Source of the DNA: Xiphydria camelus
Taxonomy: Eukaryota; Arthropoda; Insecta; Hymenoptera; Xiphydriidae
Reading direction: 5' to 3'
DNA length: 64,000 nt
Assembly: GCA_963678675.1 (NCBI GenBank)
Contig: OY783195.1
Span: forward strand, 16,337,342-16,401,341
Shown: piece by piece, positions 12,112 to 21,329 of the stretch
Numbering within the stretch: position 1 is the stretch's first letter
How the letters are laid out: each line of letters opens with the position of its first letter
Translations under genes and position numbers: made by a program
Notes under the pieces: model-generated
Seen by the model: only the letters and a program-made list of their open reading frames with translations
Told to the model about the DNA's origin: nothing
Database searches by the model: none

Positions 12112-12855
12112 AGTAGATAAGCTAGGCCGGTTCGGCGCCATGAAATCGGACGGGTTGCCTACTTTCAGGGGCAAGATGGCGGGAAATTTGAATTCGCGCA
12201 CCACGTGACCCAACGGAGCTCTGCCATTGGTCGAGCCCTTACTCCCCAACCCCCGTCAGGTGTCGCCACCGTCGGTGGCAGCCATTTTGAATTTTACCCC
12301 AACAGAGCTCCGCCATTGGTCGAACCCCCACGCACGGAGTTCCACCATTGGTTGAACCCCCACCCACGGAGCTCCACTATTGGTCGAACCCACACTCCCC
12401 AACCCCCGCCAGTTGTCGCCACCATCGATGGCAGGCCATTTTGAATTTCACCCCAAAAGTGCTCCGCCCACAAAGCTCCGCCATTGGTCGAACCCCCACT
12501 CTCCAGGTCTCGCTCGTAACACCATCTGGCAGACCTCCACCTCGCTCGCAGCGCCATCTCGACATCGCTTGCAACGCCATCTGGCGGATCCCTACCTCGC
12601 TCGCAGCGCCATCTCGATGACCTCACCCACTCTGGTTCCAACTTGCACGTCCTGCTATCAAATTTCGCTGACTCGCGTATGCAGGCTCGGTCTTGCTTGC
12701 ATGTGCATCAAATTCCAACGCTACTGCGCACGTCCGATCCCCGGAATTGTTGTATCTCCGGCTATCAAATTACGCTGACTCTCGCGTGTGCCATCCAGAC
12801 AGAACAGATTCCAGCTTGCACGTGGCGACGCTACTGCGCACGTCCGATTCCTGGG
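12112..12855. repeat. Polinton left terminal inverted repeat
   Basis: About 744 bp, matched by the complement of 26432..27159. It is built of smaller repeats: the module gctccgccattggtcgaaccccc occurs about five times, modules with gcagcgccatctcga about three times, and blocks with gctactgcgcacgtccgat twice. In protein-primed replication such ends serve as origins (known for the class; inferred here). Confidence 0.92.
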
Positions 12856-12881
12856 ATGACGCCAGCTCCGAGCAATCTTGC

Positions 12882-12888
12882 TATAAAA
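12882..12888 (+). promoter_or_regulatory. Likely TATA box upstream of the PolB region
   Basis: The word tataaaa lies in gctataaaatttcgctgact. Two near-identical copies of this 19-bp word lie upstream inside the inverted repeat (about 12654 and 12759) but read tatcaaa, so only the third, just outside the inverted repeat, has a full TATA. It is the nearest candidate promoter for the + strand polymerase gene. Confidence 0.45.
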
Positions 12889-13091
12889 TTTCGCTGACTT
12901 GCACATGCATGTTTGCGCTGTTCGCTGCAATGTGTACCATCAACGCGCACTCCGCTGCACTAGGATTCAAATTCGCACGAGCTGTGGCTCGGATATTCCG
13001 ACGAAGAACCTCTTCACACTCCGCCACCACCACAACGTCTTTGCTTCAATACCACGCGTCACCGCGCTCATACCATTAGTCACACATCGCT

Positions 13092-16000
13092 CTCGAAGTT
13101 TTCAAGCTCATCAATCGCAAGAGAGTTGACCCCACCGAGATCACGCAATGGATTCGACATGGAACTGAGAATTTGCGCCTGCTCGGACGATTGATGCGCC
13201 GAGAGGGGACATCGGTGTCTGACGAACAACGATACCTGGCCACCATTAGACAAGTTAAGAGTTACAATCGGAAACTCTAAAGCTTGTTCGTGAGAGGTGG
13301 GTGGCTGGGTCAACGCGAACAGAGACGCGTCTCGTGGGAGGATCTCCAGTCGGCGTTCGATGGGCGCATCCGCACCGGGATAATCATAAACCTACGAAAC
13401 CTGGACCCCGCCACCTTCCTGCAGGACGCCCAAGCCCTCTTCACACCGCGCATCAAGAACACGCTGAAGAGGGAGAACGCCTTGAAGGTGAATGCTGTAC
13501 TGGAGGGCGAGTACAGTATCTTCAAGAATGACGAGGAGATCATCGAGCTGAAGACCTTTGCCACGAAGAACGTTCCAATCCTGCAGACCACCGATTTGAG
13601 ACAGTGGTTCATCGAAACCAGGAATCCCAGGAGCGAGACTCGGGTTGGACGTTGCGAGTCGTCATCAACTTGACCGTCAACGTGAACCAGTACAATTCAA
13701 TGAGAGGCAGCTCCTACCTGGAAATTCCCGGGTTTATCAAGAGGAAGGAGGCCTGCGTCAACGTGAAAAACACCGACGACCAGTGTTTCAAGTGGGCGCT
13801 CCTTTCTGCATTGCATCCTGTTGATTGGCGAGATCACCCCAACCGAGTGTCAGTGTACAGGCCGTATGAAAACGAGCTGAACTTTACTAGCATAGACTTC
13901 CCAGTGATGCTGAGAGAGGTCCCGAAGTTTGAGAAGCAGAATGAGCTCTCAGTCAACATCTACATTCTGTTGAAACTCAAAGAAAAATTTGCGGTCGCAC
14001 CCATCCACGTCACCTCGCACAAGAAGAACAAACATGTGAATCTCCGCATGATTCAAGATCGATACGTTTTGACGAGGAATCGAATGAGGAGGAGGTGAAC
14101 GAGGATGATGAAACTCGCACCATCTAGAACTACGTGTAGATAAAGGACCTCTCTCGGCTGGTCAGCGCACAACTTTCAAGAACGGATAGAAAAAAGTATA
14201 TCTGTGATCGCTGCCTGCACTACTTCCGGAGTACTGAAAAGCTAGAAGCCCACGAAGTCGACTGCATCCAGGTGAATCGGTGTAAGGTCAAGATGCCAGC
14301 ACCGATACACAGCCACCTTGAAGTTTAAGAACTTCAACTTCAAGGAAAGGGTGCCGTTTGTCGTCTACGCAGACTTCGAGTGTCTCCTGAAGAACGTCGA
14401 CCTGCAGCAGACGAGCAAGACGAGAGTTTGTCAAGTGCACGAACCGTTCAGCGTGGGTTACTACGTGAGGTGCAGCTACGATGACATGCTGTCCCACTAC
14501 AACAGCTTTCGCGGCCCGAAACCCGCTGAATGTTTCGCGCGCGAACTTTCTGAGCTTGTCGAGCAGGTCGAAGGAGTCCTCAAGAACACCATACCCATGC
14601 AACCGCTCACAGAGGAACAGGAGAGGGGTTTCCGCATCGCCGAGAAGTGTCACATTTGTGAGAAGCCGCTGCTGGATGTGAGGAGAGTTCGGGACCACTG
14701 CCATCTCACCGGCAGATACAGGGGTGCAGCGCACGAGGACTATAACCTGAATTATCAGGATTCGCGCACTATTCCCGTAGTCTTCCACAATCTCAGCGGC
14801 TACGACAGCCACCTCATCATCAAGGAGATATCCACCTGCTTCGACGGCCGGATCGACCTTTTACCCTTGAACATGGAGCGATACGTCTCGTTCACGAAAC
14901 ATCTGAAGGGCAGCGACATCGCTCTTCGATTTATCGACTCCTTCCGCTTCATGGCATCCTCGCTGGAGAAGTTGGCGTCTTACCTCACGGAGGCGCCGAT
15001 CACCAAGAGCCAGTTCCTGCAGATCCAGACCGACCAGTTCGAATTGTTGAGGCGGAAAGGGGTCTTCCCCTACGAGTTTCTCGACGTGTGGGCCAAGCTG
15101 GACGTCACGGAGTTGCCGACCCAGCAACAATTTCACAGCCGTCTCAATGGCTGCGACATCTCCGACGGGGACTACGAACACGCTTAGAGGGTCTGGCGTG
15201 AGTTCAACGTGGGAACTCTGGGCGAGTACGTGGACCTCTACCTCAAGACCGACGTCCTGCTGCTGGCCGACGTTTTCGAAAACTTTCGTGACAACTGCCT
15301 CGAAGCGTACGGTCTGGATCCAGCCCATTACTACACCACACAAGGCCTCACGTGGGACGCCATGCTGAAGTACACCGCGATCGAGCTGCAACTGCTCACC
15401 GACATCGACATGCTCATGTTCGTTGAGCGGGGCATCCGAGGCGGTGTCAGCCAGTGCAGCAACCGTTACGCCCGAGCCAACAACGTGTACATGAGGGACT
15501 ATAATCCCGAGGAGGAGACGAAGTACCTCATGTACTATGACGTGAACAACTTGTACGGCTGGGCGATGACGCAACATCTCCCGTACGGTGGCTTCGAGTG
15601 GGTGGAGAACCTCGACGGTGATTTCCAGTGAAATGTGCCCGACGACTCACCCATCGGATACATACTCGAGGTGGACTTGGACTATCCGGAAGCCATCCAC
15701 GACGTCCACCGAGACCTGCCGCTGTGTCCCGAGCAGATGAAGCCACCGGGCTCGAAAGAGCCCAAGCTTCTGACGACGTTGTACTCGAAATCACGGTTAC
15801 ATTATCCACTACCGCAACCTCAGGCAAGCTCTTGAGAACGGTCTACTGCTCACCAAAATCCACAGAGCCCTGAAGTTCGAGCAGTCACCGTGGCTCAAGA
15901 GCTACATAGACCTGAATAGCGGTATGAGGAAACGAGCCCGCAATGAGTTTGAGAAAAACTTGTTCAAACTTATGAACAACGCGGTGTTCGATAAGACGAT

Positions 16001-16775
16001 GGAGAACGTGCGCAGACGTGTTGACGTCAAACTCGTAACCAAGTGGAAGGGCAGATACGGTGCTGAAGCACTCATCGCCAAGCCCAACTTCCACAACCGA
16101 GCCGTTTTCGTAGAAAACCTCGTAGCCGTGCAACTCAGCAAGATCGAGGTTTTGCTGAATAAGCCGATCTACGTGGGGTTCTGCGTACTCGACTTGTCGA
16201 AAACTTGCGTTTACGAGTTTCACTACGACTTCATAATGCCGACCTTCGAGAGCAATTGCAAGCTGCTCTACACGGACACCGACAGCCTCATCTATGAAGT
16301 TCGAGGCGGGGACGTCTACGACGTGATGAAGCGTCACTTTGGGCACTTCGACACGTCCGACTACCCTGCCGAGAACGCCTTCGAGATGCCGCTGGTGAAC
16401 AAGAAGGTGGTCGGCCTCATGAAGGACGAGTGCAACGGTCAGATTATGACGGAATTCGTCGGACTCCGCAGCAAAATGTACAGCGTGCGGGTCAACGGCG
16501 AGGACCGCATGAAGAAGGCCAAGGGCGTCAAGTCGTCGGTGCTCGCGAGAACCATCGATTTCGAGGACTACGTCACCTGCTTGAGGAAAAATACGACACA
16601 GTATCGCTCGCAGTATCTCTTTCGATCGAAATTGCACGAAGTGCAGACTGTGCAGCAGACCAAACTCGCCTGCAACCCGACCAAGAGGTGCCTGCAACCC
16701 GACACTACGGACACTCTGTCCTGGGGGCACTGCAGAATAAGAAATGTAAATATGTATGTGGATGTGGATGAGTAA
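13092..16775 (+). pseudogene. Protein-primed DNA polymerase B of the Polinton (broken)
   Basis: The family copies the element's linear DNA from protein-primed ends. Pieces in order: an upstream conserved segment (13092..13279), an N-terminal region (13284..14098), a C2H2-like finger (C..C, H, C at about 14202..14270), exonuclease motifs YADFE (about 14365), NLSGYDSH (about 14790) and the Y...D motif in YLKTDVLL (about 15240), polymerase motif A YDVNNLYG (about 15537), motif B region KLMNNAVFD (about 15967) and motif C YTDTDS (about 16272). So the catalytic residues are readable, but the frame is not: stops in frame occur at about 14127, 14139, 15185..15187 and 15629..15631, and frame changes near 13625, 14085, 14320 and 15790. 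The gene cannot make a full-length enzyme. It is the most decayed gene of this element. Family assignment is secure. Confidence 0.93.
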
Positions 16776-17059
16776 ATGAGTGTGTGTATGGAATAGGGTT
16801 ACGACTGTAAATATAGGTAGGATTACAAATGTAAATATAGGTGTGTGTGTGTGTGTGTGTGTGAGATAGGATTACGATTGTAAATATAGGTAGGATCACA
16901 AATGTAAATATAGGTGTGCGTGCGTCTGTGGATATAAATATAGGTGTGGATATACTTAAGTAAAACTAAGCGGTATTACGAGAGAGAGAGCCCTCAAGTA
17001 CCGCAGCACTAAAGACTTCCAATCGATTGCTCTGCTCCATCCGAAGGTTCTCCTCGTAT
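16776..17059. repeat. Short tandem repeats after PolB
   Basis: Two copies of a block of about 90 bp with tgtaaatataggtaggat flank a (GT)n run at 16842..16861; a few gagaga repeats follow at 16981. No coding sequence. The separate nested element at 17060 follows. Confidence 0.8.
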
Positions 17060-17500
17060 TTGCCTGGGGGGCAATTCTCGACACATGAGAAACGATTTCG
17101 TGAACGGAATTATTATTTCGTTTGAGAAATTTTGTACACGGAATTTTTTCCCATACGCAACTCCTTCGTTAACGAAATTACTTTTTTCGTTGACGAAATT
17201 GTCATTCGTCGTTCTCGCTGTTTTCGTCAACGAATGTTGTTTGGTATTTGTATGCCGGTGAGTTGCATGGGGTCGTTGCTAAGTAATTAAACGATATTCT
17301 AAAAAGAAGACGTCGCTAAGGGATGTAAACACATTTTTCGTGTGAGAAAATTAATTTCGTTGACGAGATCTATCTTGGAAGGGATATTCGAGTCGTTAAC
17401 GAAAGTGATCGACGAAATTTTACATCCGTTAACGAAAAATATTTCGTCCACGAAAAGCATTTCCCACGCGTCGAGAATAGCACCCCTGGAGAGCGACGCG
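17060..17500. mobile_element. Nested palindromic element rich in TTTCGTTAACGAAA-like words
   Basis: Inverted ends of about 45 bp (ggggggcaattctcgacac at the left; complement of cgtcgagaatagcacccct at the right) enclose about 430 bp. Inside are around ten degenerate copies of the palindromic word tttcgttaacgaaa in both polarities (for example near 17090, 17167, 17190, 17220, 17355, 17395, 17425 and 17445). It has no ORF. It looks like a non-autonomous DNA element that entered the Polinton between PolB and integrase, where no gene is hit. I cannot define the target duplication. Confidence 0.6.
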
Positions 17501-17559
17501 TATCGCCTCGCACCACAGATATATCCCTATAAATGAATATAAACGTGGATTTGTGGAGG

Positions 17560-17578
17560 AATAAATGAATCATTTATT
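17560..17578. terminator. Bidirectional polyadenylation signals between PolB and integrase
   Basis: aataaa on + (17560..17565) and its complement tttatt (17573..17578) lie in a small palindrome, aataaatgaatcatttatt, at the meeting point of the convergent PolB (+) and integrase (-) genes. Confidence 0.4.
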
Positions 17579-18496
17579 TGTCCAACTGTTGTGTGAATCA
17601 TTGAAACCCAACCACTTTACAAATAGTCTATTTCCGCGTCTCTTGAGCACCCGCTCCACGAGGTATACGTCACGATGTTTGACTGCGGCGAGTTCCTCCT
17701 CGTAGAAAGCACCTTCTATGGGTTGATCTTGATAATCCTTTAGTCGGTACGTCACTGGATCGGTGTTTTTTACCCCAGCAATGGTGAATATCTCCGTAGT
17801 CCAGTTGGGTGTGTAACCCTTCTCGAAGACATGCTTGAACTTGCTGACACGTACTTTGTCGCCGAATCGGAACTTTGGCTTCTCCTTCTTCTTCCACGTC
17901 CCTGCGTTATGATTCTTGTACACGCGTCGCAACAGCTGTTGGGTGTTTTGAGCGGTGACCTCACGCGGTTTCATCCCGATGGTTCGATGTTTCCTGTCAT
18001 TGTAGGCGGACACAAGGTCGGACAAAATGTCTGTCCACTTGTAATTTCCGCGTAGACTGAATTGCATCCACATTTTGCTCTTCAGTGTGCGATTGACACG
18101 CTCGCAGATGGATGCTTTCAGGTTGCTGAAGGTCGAGTACAGGTTGAAGCCGTGTCGCTGCATGAGAGTCTTGAACTTGGCGTTGTAGAATTCCTTGCCA
18201 GAGTCGACTTGCAGGTTCTTCGGTGTACGGCCCTGCTCGAGAACAGTCTTCATGGCGACCGTAACATCATTGGCATTCTTGCTCTTGGATGGCACGGCCC
18301 AAACGAATTTCGAAAATATGTCGATTACCGTCAGCAGAAAGTGATGTCCACCGTTAGCTCTCGCGTAAGGAGACATGTCGACGAGATCCGCCTGCCAGGT
18401 CTCATCCAGACCGCGAACGTCAACACACCGACGCGGGAAGTTTCTTCTTGCTGGCTTATGAAGTTCCAGCATCACAGCTAACTTCTCTTCGCCCAT
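17570..18496 (-). CDS. Polinton integrase with C-terminal chromodomain
   Basis: A 308-residue open frame. The retroviral-type integrase core carries the DDE triad: D37 (in QADLVD), D98 (in VDSGKEF) and E132 (in CERVN), with D-to-E spacing close to the usual 35. The last 40 residues form a chromodomain-like segment (VERVL, FVKWLG, SHNSW), the usual Polinton arrangement, thought to guide target choice. It would insert the linear element and create the 6-bp duplication. The frame begins just before the conserved LHKPARR motif at residue 12; relatives have several dozen residues more in front, including a zinc-binding part, so the N-terminus appears lost. Its start overlaps the end of the next minus-strand gene by about 19 bp. 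Core assignment is certain; whether this copy is active is doubtful. Confidence 0.93.
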   Translation of the reverse strand: MGEEKLAVMLELHKPARRNFPRRCVDVRGLDETWQADLVDMSPYARANGGHHFLLTVIDIFSKFVWAVPSKSKNANDVTVAMKTVLEQGRTPKNLQVDSGKEFYNAKFKTLMQRHGFNLYSTFSNLKASICERVNRTLKSKMWMQFSLRGNYKWTDILSDLVSAYNDRKHRTIGMKPREVTAQNTQQLLRRVYKNHNAGTWKKKEKPKFRFGDKVRVSKFKHVFEKGYTPNWTTEIFTIAGVKNTDPVTYRLKDYQDQPIEGAFYEEELAAVKHRDVYLVERVLKRRGNRLFVKWLGFNDSHNSWTNK

Positions 18497-18894
18497 TTGT
18501 CCTCCAGTGCTCTCAATCGGGTATCCAACCGATTAATGAGCTTGGAACTCTCCAGCATCAAATTATGAGTCGTTTCTCTATTCATGTGCTGCTTCCTCAG
18601 AGTCTCTTGCAAGTCTCGAATCATTTGATTTGCATCGCTCAGGGTCTCTGCAGCAGACAGTTGGAGATTTCGGATCATTGCATTCGTGGTTTGAATTTCC
18701 TGCTGTATCAGACTCTGTGCGGCACTCAATGTAACTTTATCGCGCGGCCGTGTGGGATGGACAGTATTGCATAGTCTCTTGTTCCCCACATCGTACTGTC
18801 CATCGTCGGTGAATTTGAATCCCTCGCCGGCAGGTCCCGGAGGGCCACGTTCACTTCTACCGTTCAACTGTCGTCCGAACACGTCGATGCTCAT
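18478..18894 (-). CDS. Collagen-motif coiled-coil protein of the Polinton (probable fibre)
   Basis: 138 residues from the internal ATG at 18894, which I prefer because the conserved start MSIDVFGRQ follows it; the frame is open to 18951. Residues about 15-20 hold GPPGPAG, a collagen-like triplet run, followed by GFKFTDDGQYD and then about 90 residues of heptad-like helix with many L, I, M and Q, ending in ALEDKW. Short collagen triplets plus a long coiled coil suggest a trimeric fibre or spike. Similar small proteins occur in insect Polintons at the same place, between integrase and the next gene (from memory). The fibre role is inference. The ATG lies 35 bp after the upstream gene's stop, so the three minus-strand genes form a compact run. 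Confidence 0.7.
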   Translation of the reverse strand: MSIDVFGRQLNGRSERGPPGPAGEGFKFTDDGQYDVGNKRLCNTVHPTRPRDKVTLSAAQSLIQQEIQTTNAMIRNLQLSAAETLSDANQMIRDLQETLRKQHMNRETTHNLMLESSKLINRLDTRLRALEDKWAKRS

Positions 18895-18928
18895 GATGGT
18901 ACTGATGAAGAAACATCGTGTGATCCCA

Positions 18929-19828
18929 CTAATAAATGATGCCGGCTTCACGCAATTCCTCGATGATAGATATGATCTCGTTGGAGTGACCCGAGTTACC
19001 GGCAGCCTGAGACGCTAGCAGCAGATGAAGGCGATCCACGAGTTCGTTGGGATCGTCCCAGTACGTGTAATCCACTCGTTTGTCACTCTCGGCGACCATG
19101 TATCGTAGTAGGCCCGTTCCTTTGCATTTCGGTGACTCAGCGCGATAGCCGATCACTCTCGCGATAATGCTGTTGAACTTGATGCTCTTGGTATCGCGTA
19201 TCTCTTCATTTGTGTGGTAATACTTTCTGTGCGCATTCGTCGCGAGCATGATTTTTCCATAATTGTTCAGATCATCCTGACTCACGAGGGTCTCGTTGGG
19301 TGTCTTCTTGAATAGTAGCTCCATTATACCAGTGGTGTTCGGATAAACTACATCACCCACGTGAATGAGTTTATGTTTGAAGACTATCGGAGAATTGCCA
19401 ATCATCAACTTTCCTCCGATGAGATCGCGCACACCGTAAGTCGTGTCCAAATCTTTCGTTTCCAACTTTCTCAAGTACTTCCACGCAGAGTCATCCTCTT
19501 CCTCCTCCTCCTCCACCACCCCCTCCACCTTCTCATCCTCAATGTCATCCGTTATCGTCTGAGACTGCACAGCGTCTTCCTCCAACTGCGACTCCTCCTT
19601 CTCCCGCTTCGGTTCACCCTTGACGGACACCATGGACCGAGAGGTATCAACCAATTTCTGCAGGGGGTTCACCATAGGTTTGAAGACTTCACTCATCACG
19701 CGTTCGGTGCTCTCTCTACCCAGTTTTATCGTTCGATGCTTTCGTCGAATCGCGTCGCTGGCTTTCGCGATTTGACGCAAGACGTCCTTCTCTTTGTGTA
19801 TCTCGCTGTTCCCCGCATGTTGATGCAA
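18929..19828 (-). CDS. Conserved Polinton protein of unknown function
   Basis: 299 residues, intact. Layout: a basic helical N-terminus (residues 1-50), a region with charged residues and an acidic run of E and D at about 105-115, then a conserved globular half from about 130 that includes YGVRDLIGG, LMIGNSPI and YWDDPNELVDRL. I recognise the C-terminal half as a family common in insect Polintons and in arthropod genomes (I believe annotated as DUF8207, from memory). It is not one of the replication or packaging enzymes. Its place between the coiled-coil gene and the ATPase suggests a structural or packaging role, but that is inference only. Being unbroken next to broken neighbours is notable. 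Confidence 0.75.
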   Translation of the reverse strand: MHQHAGNSEIHKEKDVLRQIAKASDAIRRKHRTIKLGRESTERVMSEVFKPMVNPLQKLVDTSRSMVSVKGEPKREKEESQLEEDAVQSQTITDDIEDEKVEGVVEEEEEEDDSAWKYLRKLETKDLDTTYGVRDLIGGKLMIGNSPIVFKHKLIHVGDVVYPNTTGIMELLFKKTPNETLVSQDDLNNYGKIMLATNAHRKYYHTNEEIRDTKSIKFNSIIARVIGYRAESPKCKGTGLLRYMVAESDKRVDYTYWDDPNELVDRLHLLLASQAAGNSGHSNEIISIIEELREAGIIY

Positions 19829-19864
19829 CCGGATGCGAGAGTCAACTGATCAACGCTTCAACAA

Positions 19865-20501
19865 TCACTGCACATTTATCAGGTTCACGAAGCAGTCGAA
19901 ACCCCTTCTGTATCTGCCCTCGTTGAGCTCCCGATCCTTGTCGATAACAACGAATCCGTACTTGTCGGCATTCCAACAAACGAAGCATATGTCCTTGAAC
20001 TTCGCGCAAGACATGTCCGTGTTTACGTGATCGCTGTAAACGTGTCGGAGGTTCATGTCATCCTGCCGGAAGAGCACCAGCAGGTTGGCATTATCGCGCA
20101 CCAGGTGCTTGGAAATGCGTGTGTACGTCTGACACAGGTATCATTATCAAGTTTGGACGTGTCTCTTCCGGTGACACCACCTGCTCGTGCTCATTGAAGG
20201 GATGGTACTCGACACCGTCCACCGAATCGAGCACTTTTTCCAGGAACCTGTACTTGGGTTGATTGAGTGATTTCGAGTAGACGTACACGTTCTCGAATCT
20301 AAGTCCATCGGGGTGTGTCACGAGGGTGAATAGCGCGTTCGTCTTGCCGCAGTTGGATGGCCCGCAAAACACCGCCCGCACGCTATTTGGCAGCAAATCA
20401 CCGTGCTGCTTCTTCTTCTTCTCGGCACTCGGTTGCGCGAGCTCGTCAAAGTTCATCACGGACAGTCTCGTGGACTGTTGGTTGAATCGCAGTTCGGTCA
20501 T
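19865..20501 (-). pseudogene. Packaging ATPase (FtsK/HerA, A32-like), internally deleted
   Basis: The start at 20501 gives MTELRFNQQ, just inside a longer frame. The Walker A motif GPSNCGKT is at about residues 55-62 and is intact. The family drives DNA into the capsid. After NLIM (about 20150) the reading frame changes and the sequence jumps straight to the family's C-terminal part (TYTRISKHLVRDNANLL, in the frame that ends at 19865). The stretch that should lie between, holding the Walker B acidic residues, is missing (roughly 25 codons plus a frame change). So this gene cannot make a working ATPase. It is divergent from the phospholipase gene, with 63 bp between the two starts. Confidence 0.9.
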
Positions 20502-20529
20502 GACTGGTGCGAAAACTATAAGTACCGCG

Positions 20530-20537
20530 TTTATATA
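20530..20537 (+). promoter_or_regulatory. TATA-like box in the ATPase/phospholipase divergent promoter
   Basis: tttatata lies 28 bp before the ATG at 20565 and in the 63-bp gap between two divergent starts (20501 minus, 20565 plus). Close TATA-to-ATG spacing recurs before other late genes of this element (21760 and 26312). Confidence 0.5.
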
Positions 20538-20564
20538 GATTGGTCCTTCAGTTACACCCCGGAC

Positions 20565-21329
20565 ATGATCGTGCACAGATCTAGGACTGCAGCGCACAAA
20601 CGACGTAGTAAGGGTCTCGTCAACAACCTCATCAACAAACTACCCGTCGAGCTGCATATCCCGGGGTACCAGTACTGCGGACTGGGCACGAGGTTGGCCG
20701 AGAGGCTCGCGCGAGGCGACCCGGGGATCAATCCCCTCGACACGGCTTGCAAGGAGCACGACATCGCCTACTCGAGAAACCGGGAGAATCTCGAAGCGAG
20801 GAGTCGAGAGGACAAGGTGCTCGCGGCGAAGGCCTTGCGACGTGTATTCGCCAAAGACGCGAGCATTGCCGAGAAAGCGGCAGCTCTGGCTGTATCGAAC
20901 ACCATGAATGTCAAGAGAAAACTCGGAATGGGTCTCAAGGAGAAGAAGAAGAGGAAACTTCGAATGGACTCGAAGAAGAAGAAGCCTTCTGCCACGTTGA
21001 GGAAGATCGTCGACGCGGCGAAGAAGCCCATGCTCCCCAGCAAGAATGCGCTCGCAGTCGTCAGATCGGCCCTTCGAGGTGCACGCGAGGCTGTCAAGAG
21101 AGCCGGTGGAAGATCCAGAGTGCGATCTCCGCGCATTCTACCCGTGCCTCCGAAAATTGCCGGTTTCCTGCCATTCCTCGTTACGCTATTCGCGGGTCTC
21201 AGTGCAACCGGAGCGTTGGCAGGTGGCACTGCTGGAATCGTCAAGGCTGTGAACGATGCGAGTGCCGCCAAGCGGCAGCTGGAGGAAAGTCAGACACAAC
21301 CAGACGATGGAAGCCATCGCTCTGGGTAG
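20565..21329 (+). CDS. Phospholipase A2 / hydrophobic-tail minor capsid protein
   Basis: 254 residues from the ATG at 20565. Residues 33-70 match the parvovirus VP1-type secreted phospholipase A2: a calcium loop YCGLG (37-41) and the catalytic HD pair at 65-66 in ACKEHDIAYS. This domain is known in parvoviruses to breach endosomal membranes. A long Lys/Arg-rich stretch follows (about 110-195: KKKRKLR, KKKKPS, RSRVRSPR), like adenovirus core/minor capsid proteins. A strongly hydrophobic segment, FLPFLVTLFAGLSATGALAG, spans about 201-220, with a polar tail. So entry-type and DNA-binding features are in one intact chain. The combination is known from adintovirus-like Polintons. Role in entry and core packaging is inference. 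The protease start overlaps its 3' end. Confidence 0.85.
   Translation: MIVHRSRTAAHKRRSKGLVNNLINKLPVELHIPGYQYCGLGTRLAERLARGDPGINPLDTACKEHDIAYSRNRENLEARSREDKVLAAKALRRVFAKDASIAEKAAALAVSNTMNVKRKLGMGLKEKKKRKLRMDSKKKKPSATLRKIVDAAKKPMLPSKNALAVVRSALRGAREAVKRAGGRSRVRSPRILPVPPKIAGFLPFLVTLFAGLSATGALAGGTAGIVKAVNDASAAKRQLEESQTQPDDGSHRSG

Noticed and set aside
12205..12778. Overlapping Pro/Trp/Gly-rich ORFs on both strands in the left inverted repeat (similar at 26515..27222)
   Set aside because: They follow the GC-rich repeated modules of the Polinton ends in every frame, carry no domain, and appear in mirrored form in the other end.
14288..15577. Long minus-strand ORFs opposite PolB (174, 238 and 281 codons up to 16730)
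   Set aside because: Shadows of GC-rich third codon positions of the polymerase gene; no domain.
15185..15631. In-frame TAG and TGA in PolB (and TGA at 23186 in the capsid gene) as programmed readthrough
   Set aside because: The same genes also carry several frame changes and other stops, so simple decay explains them.
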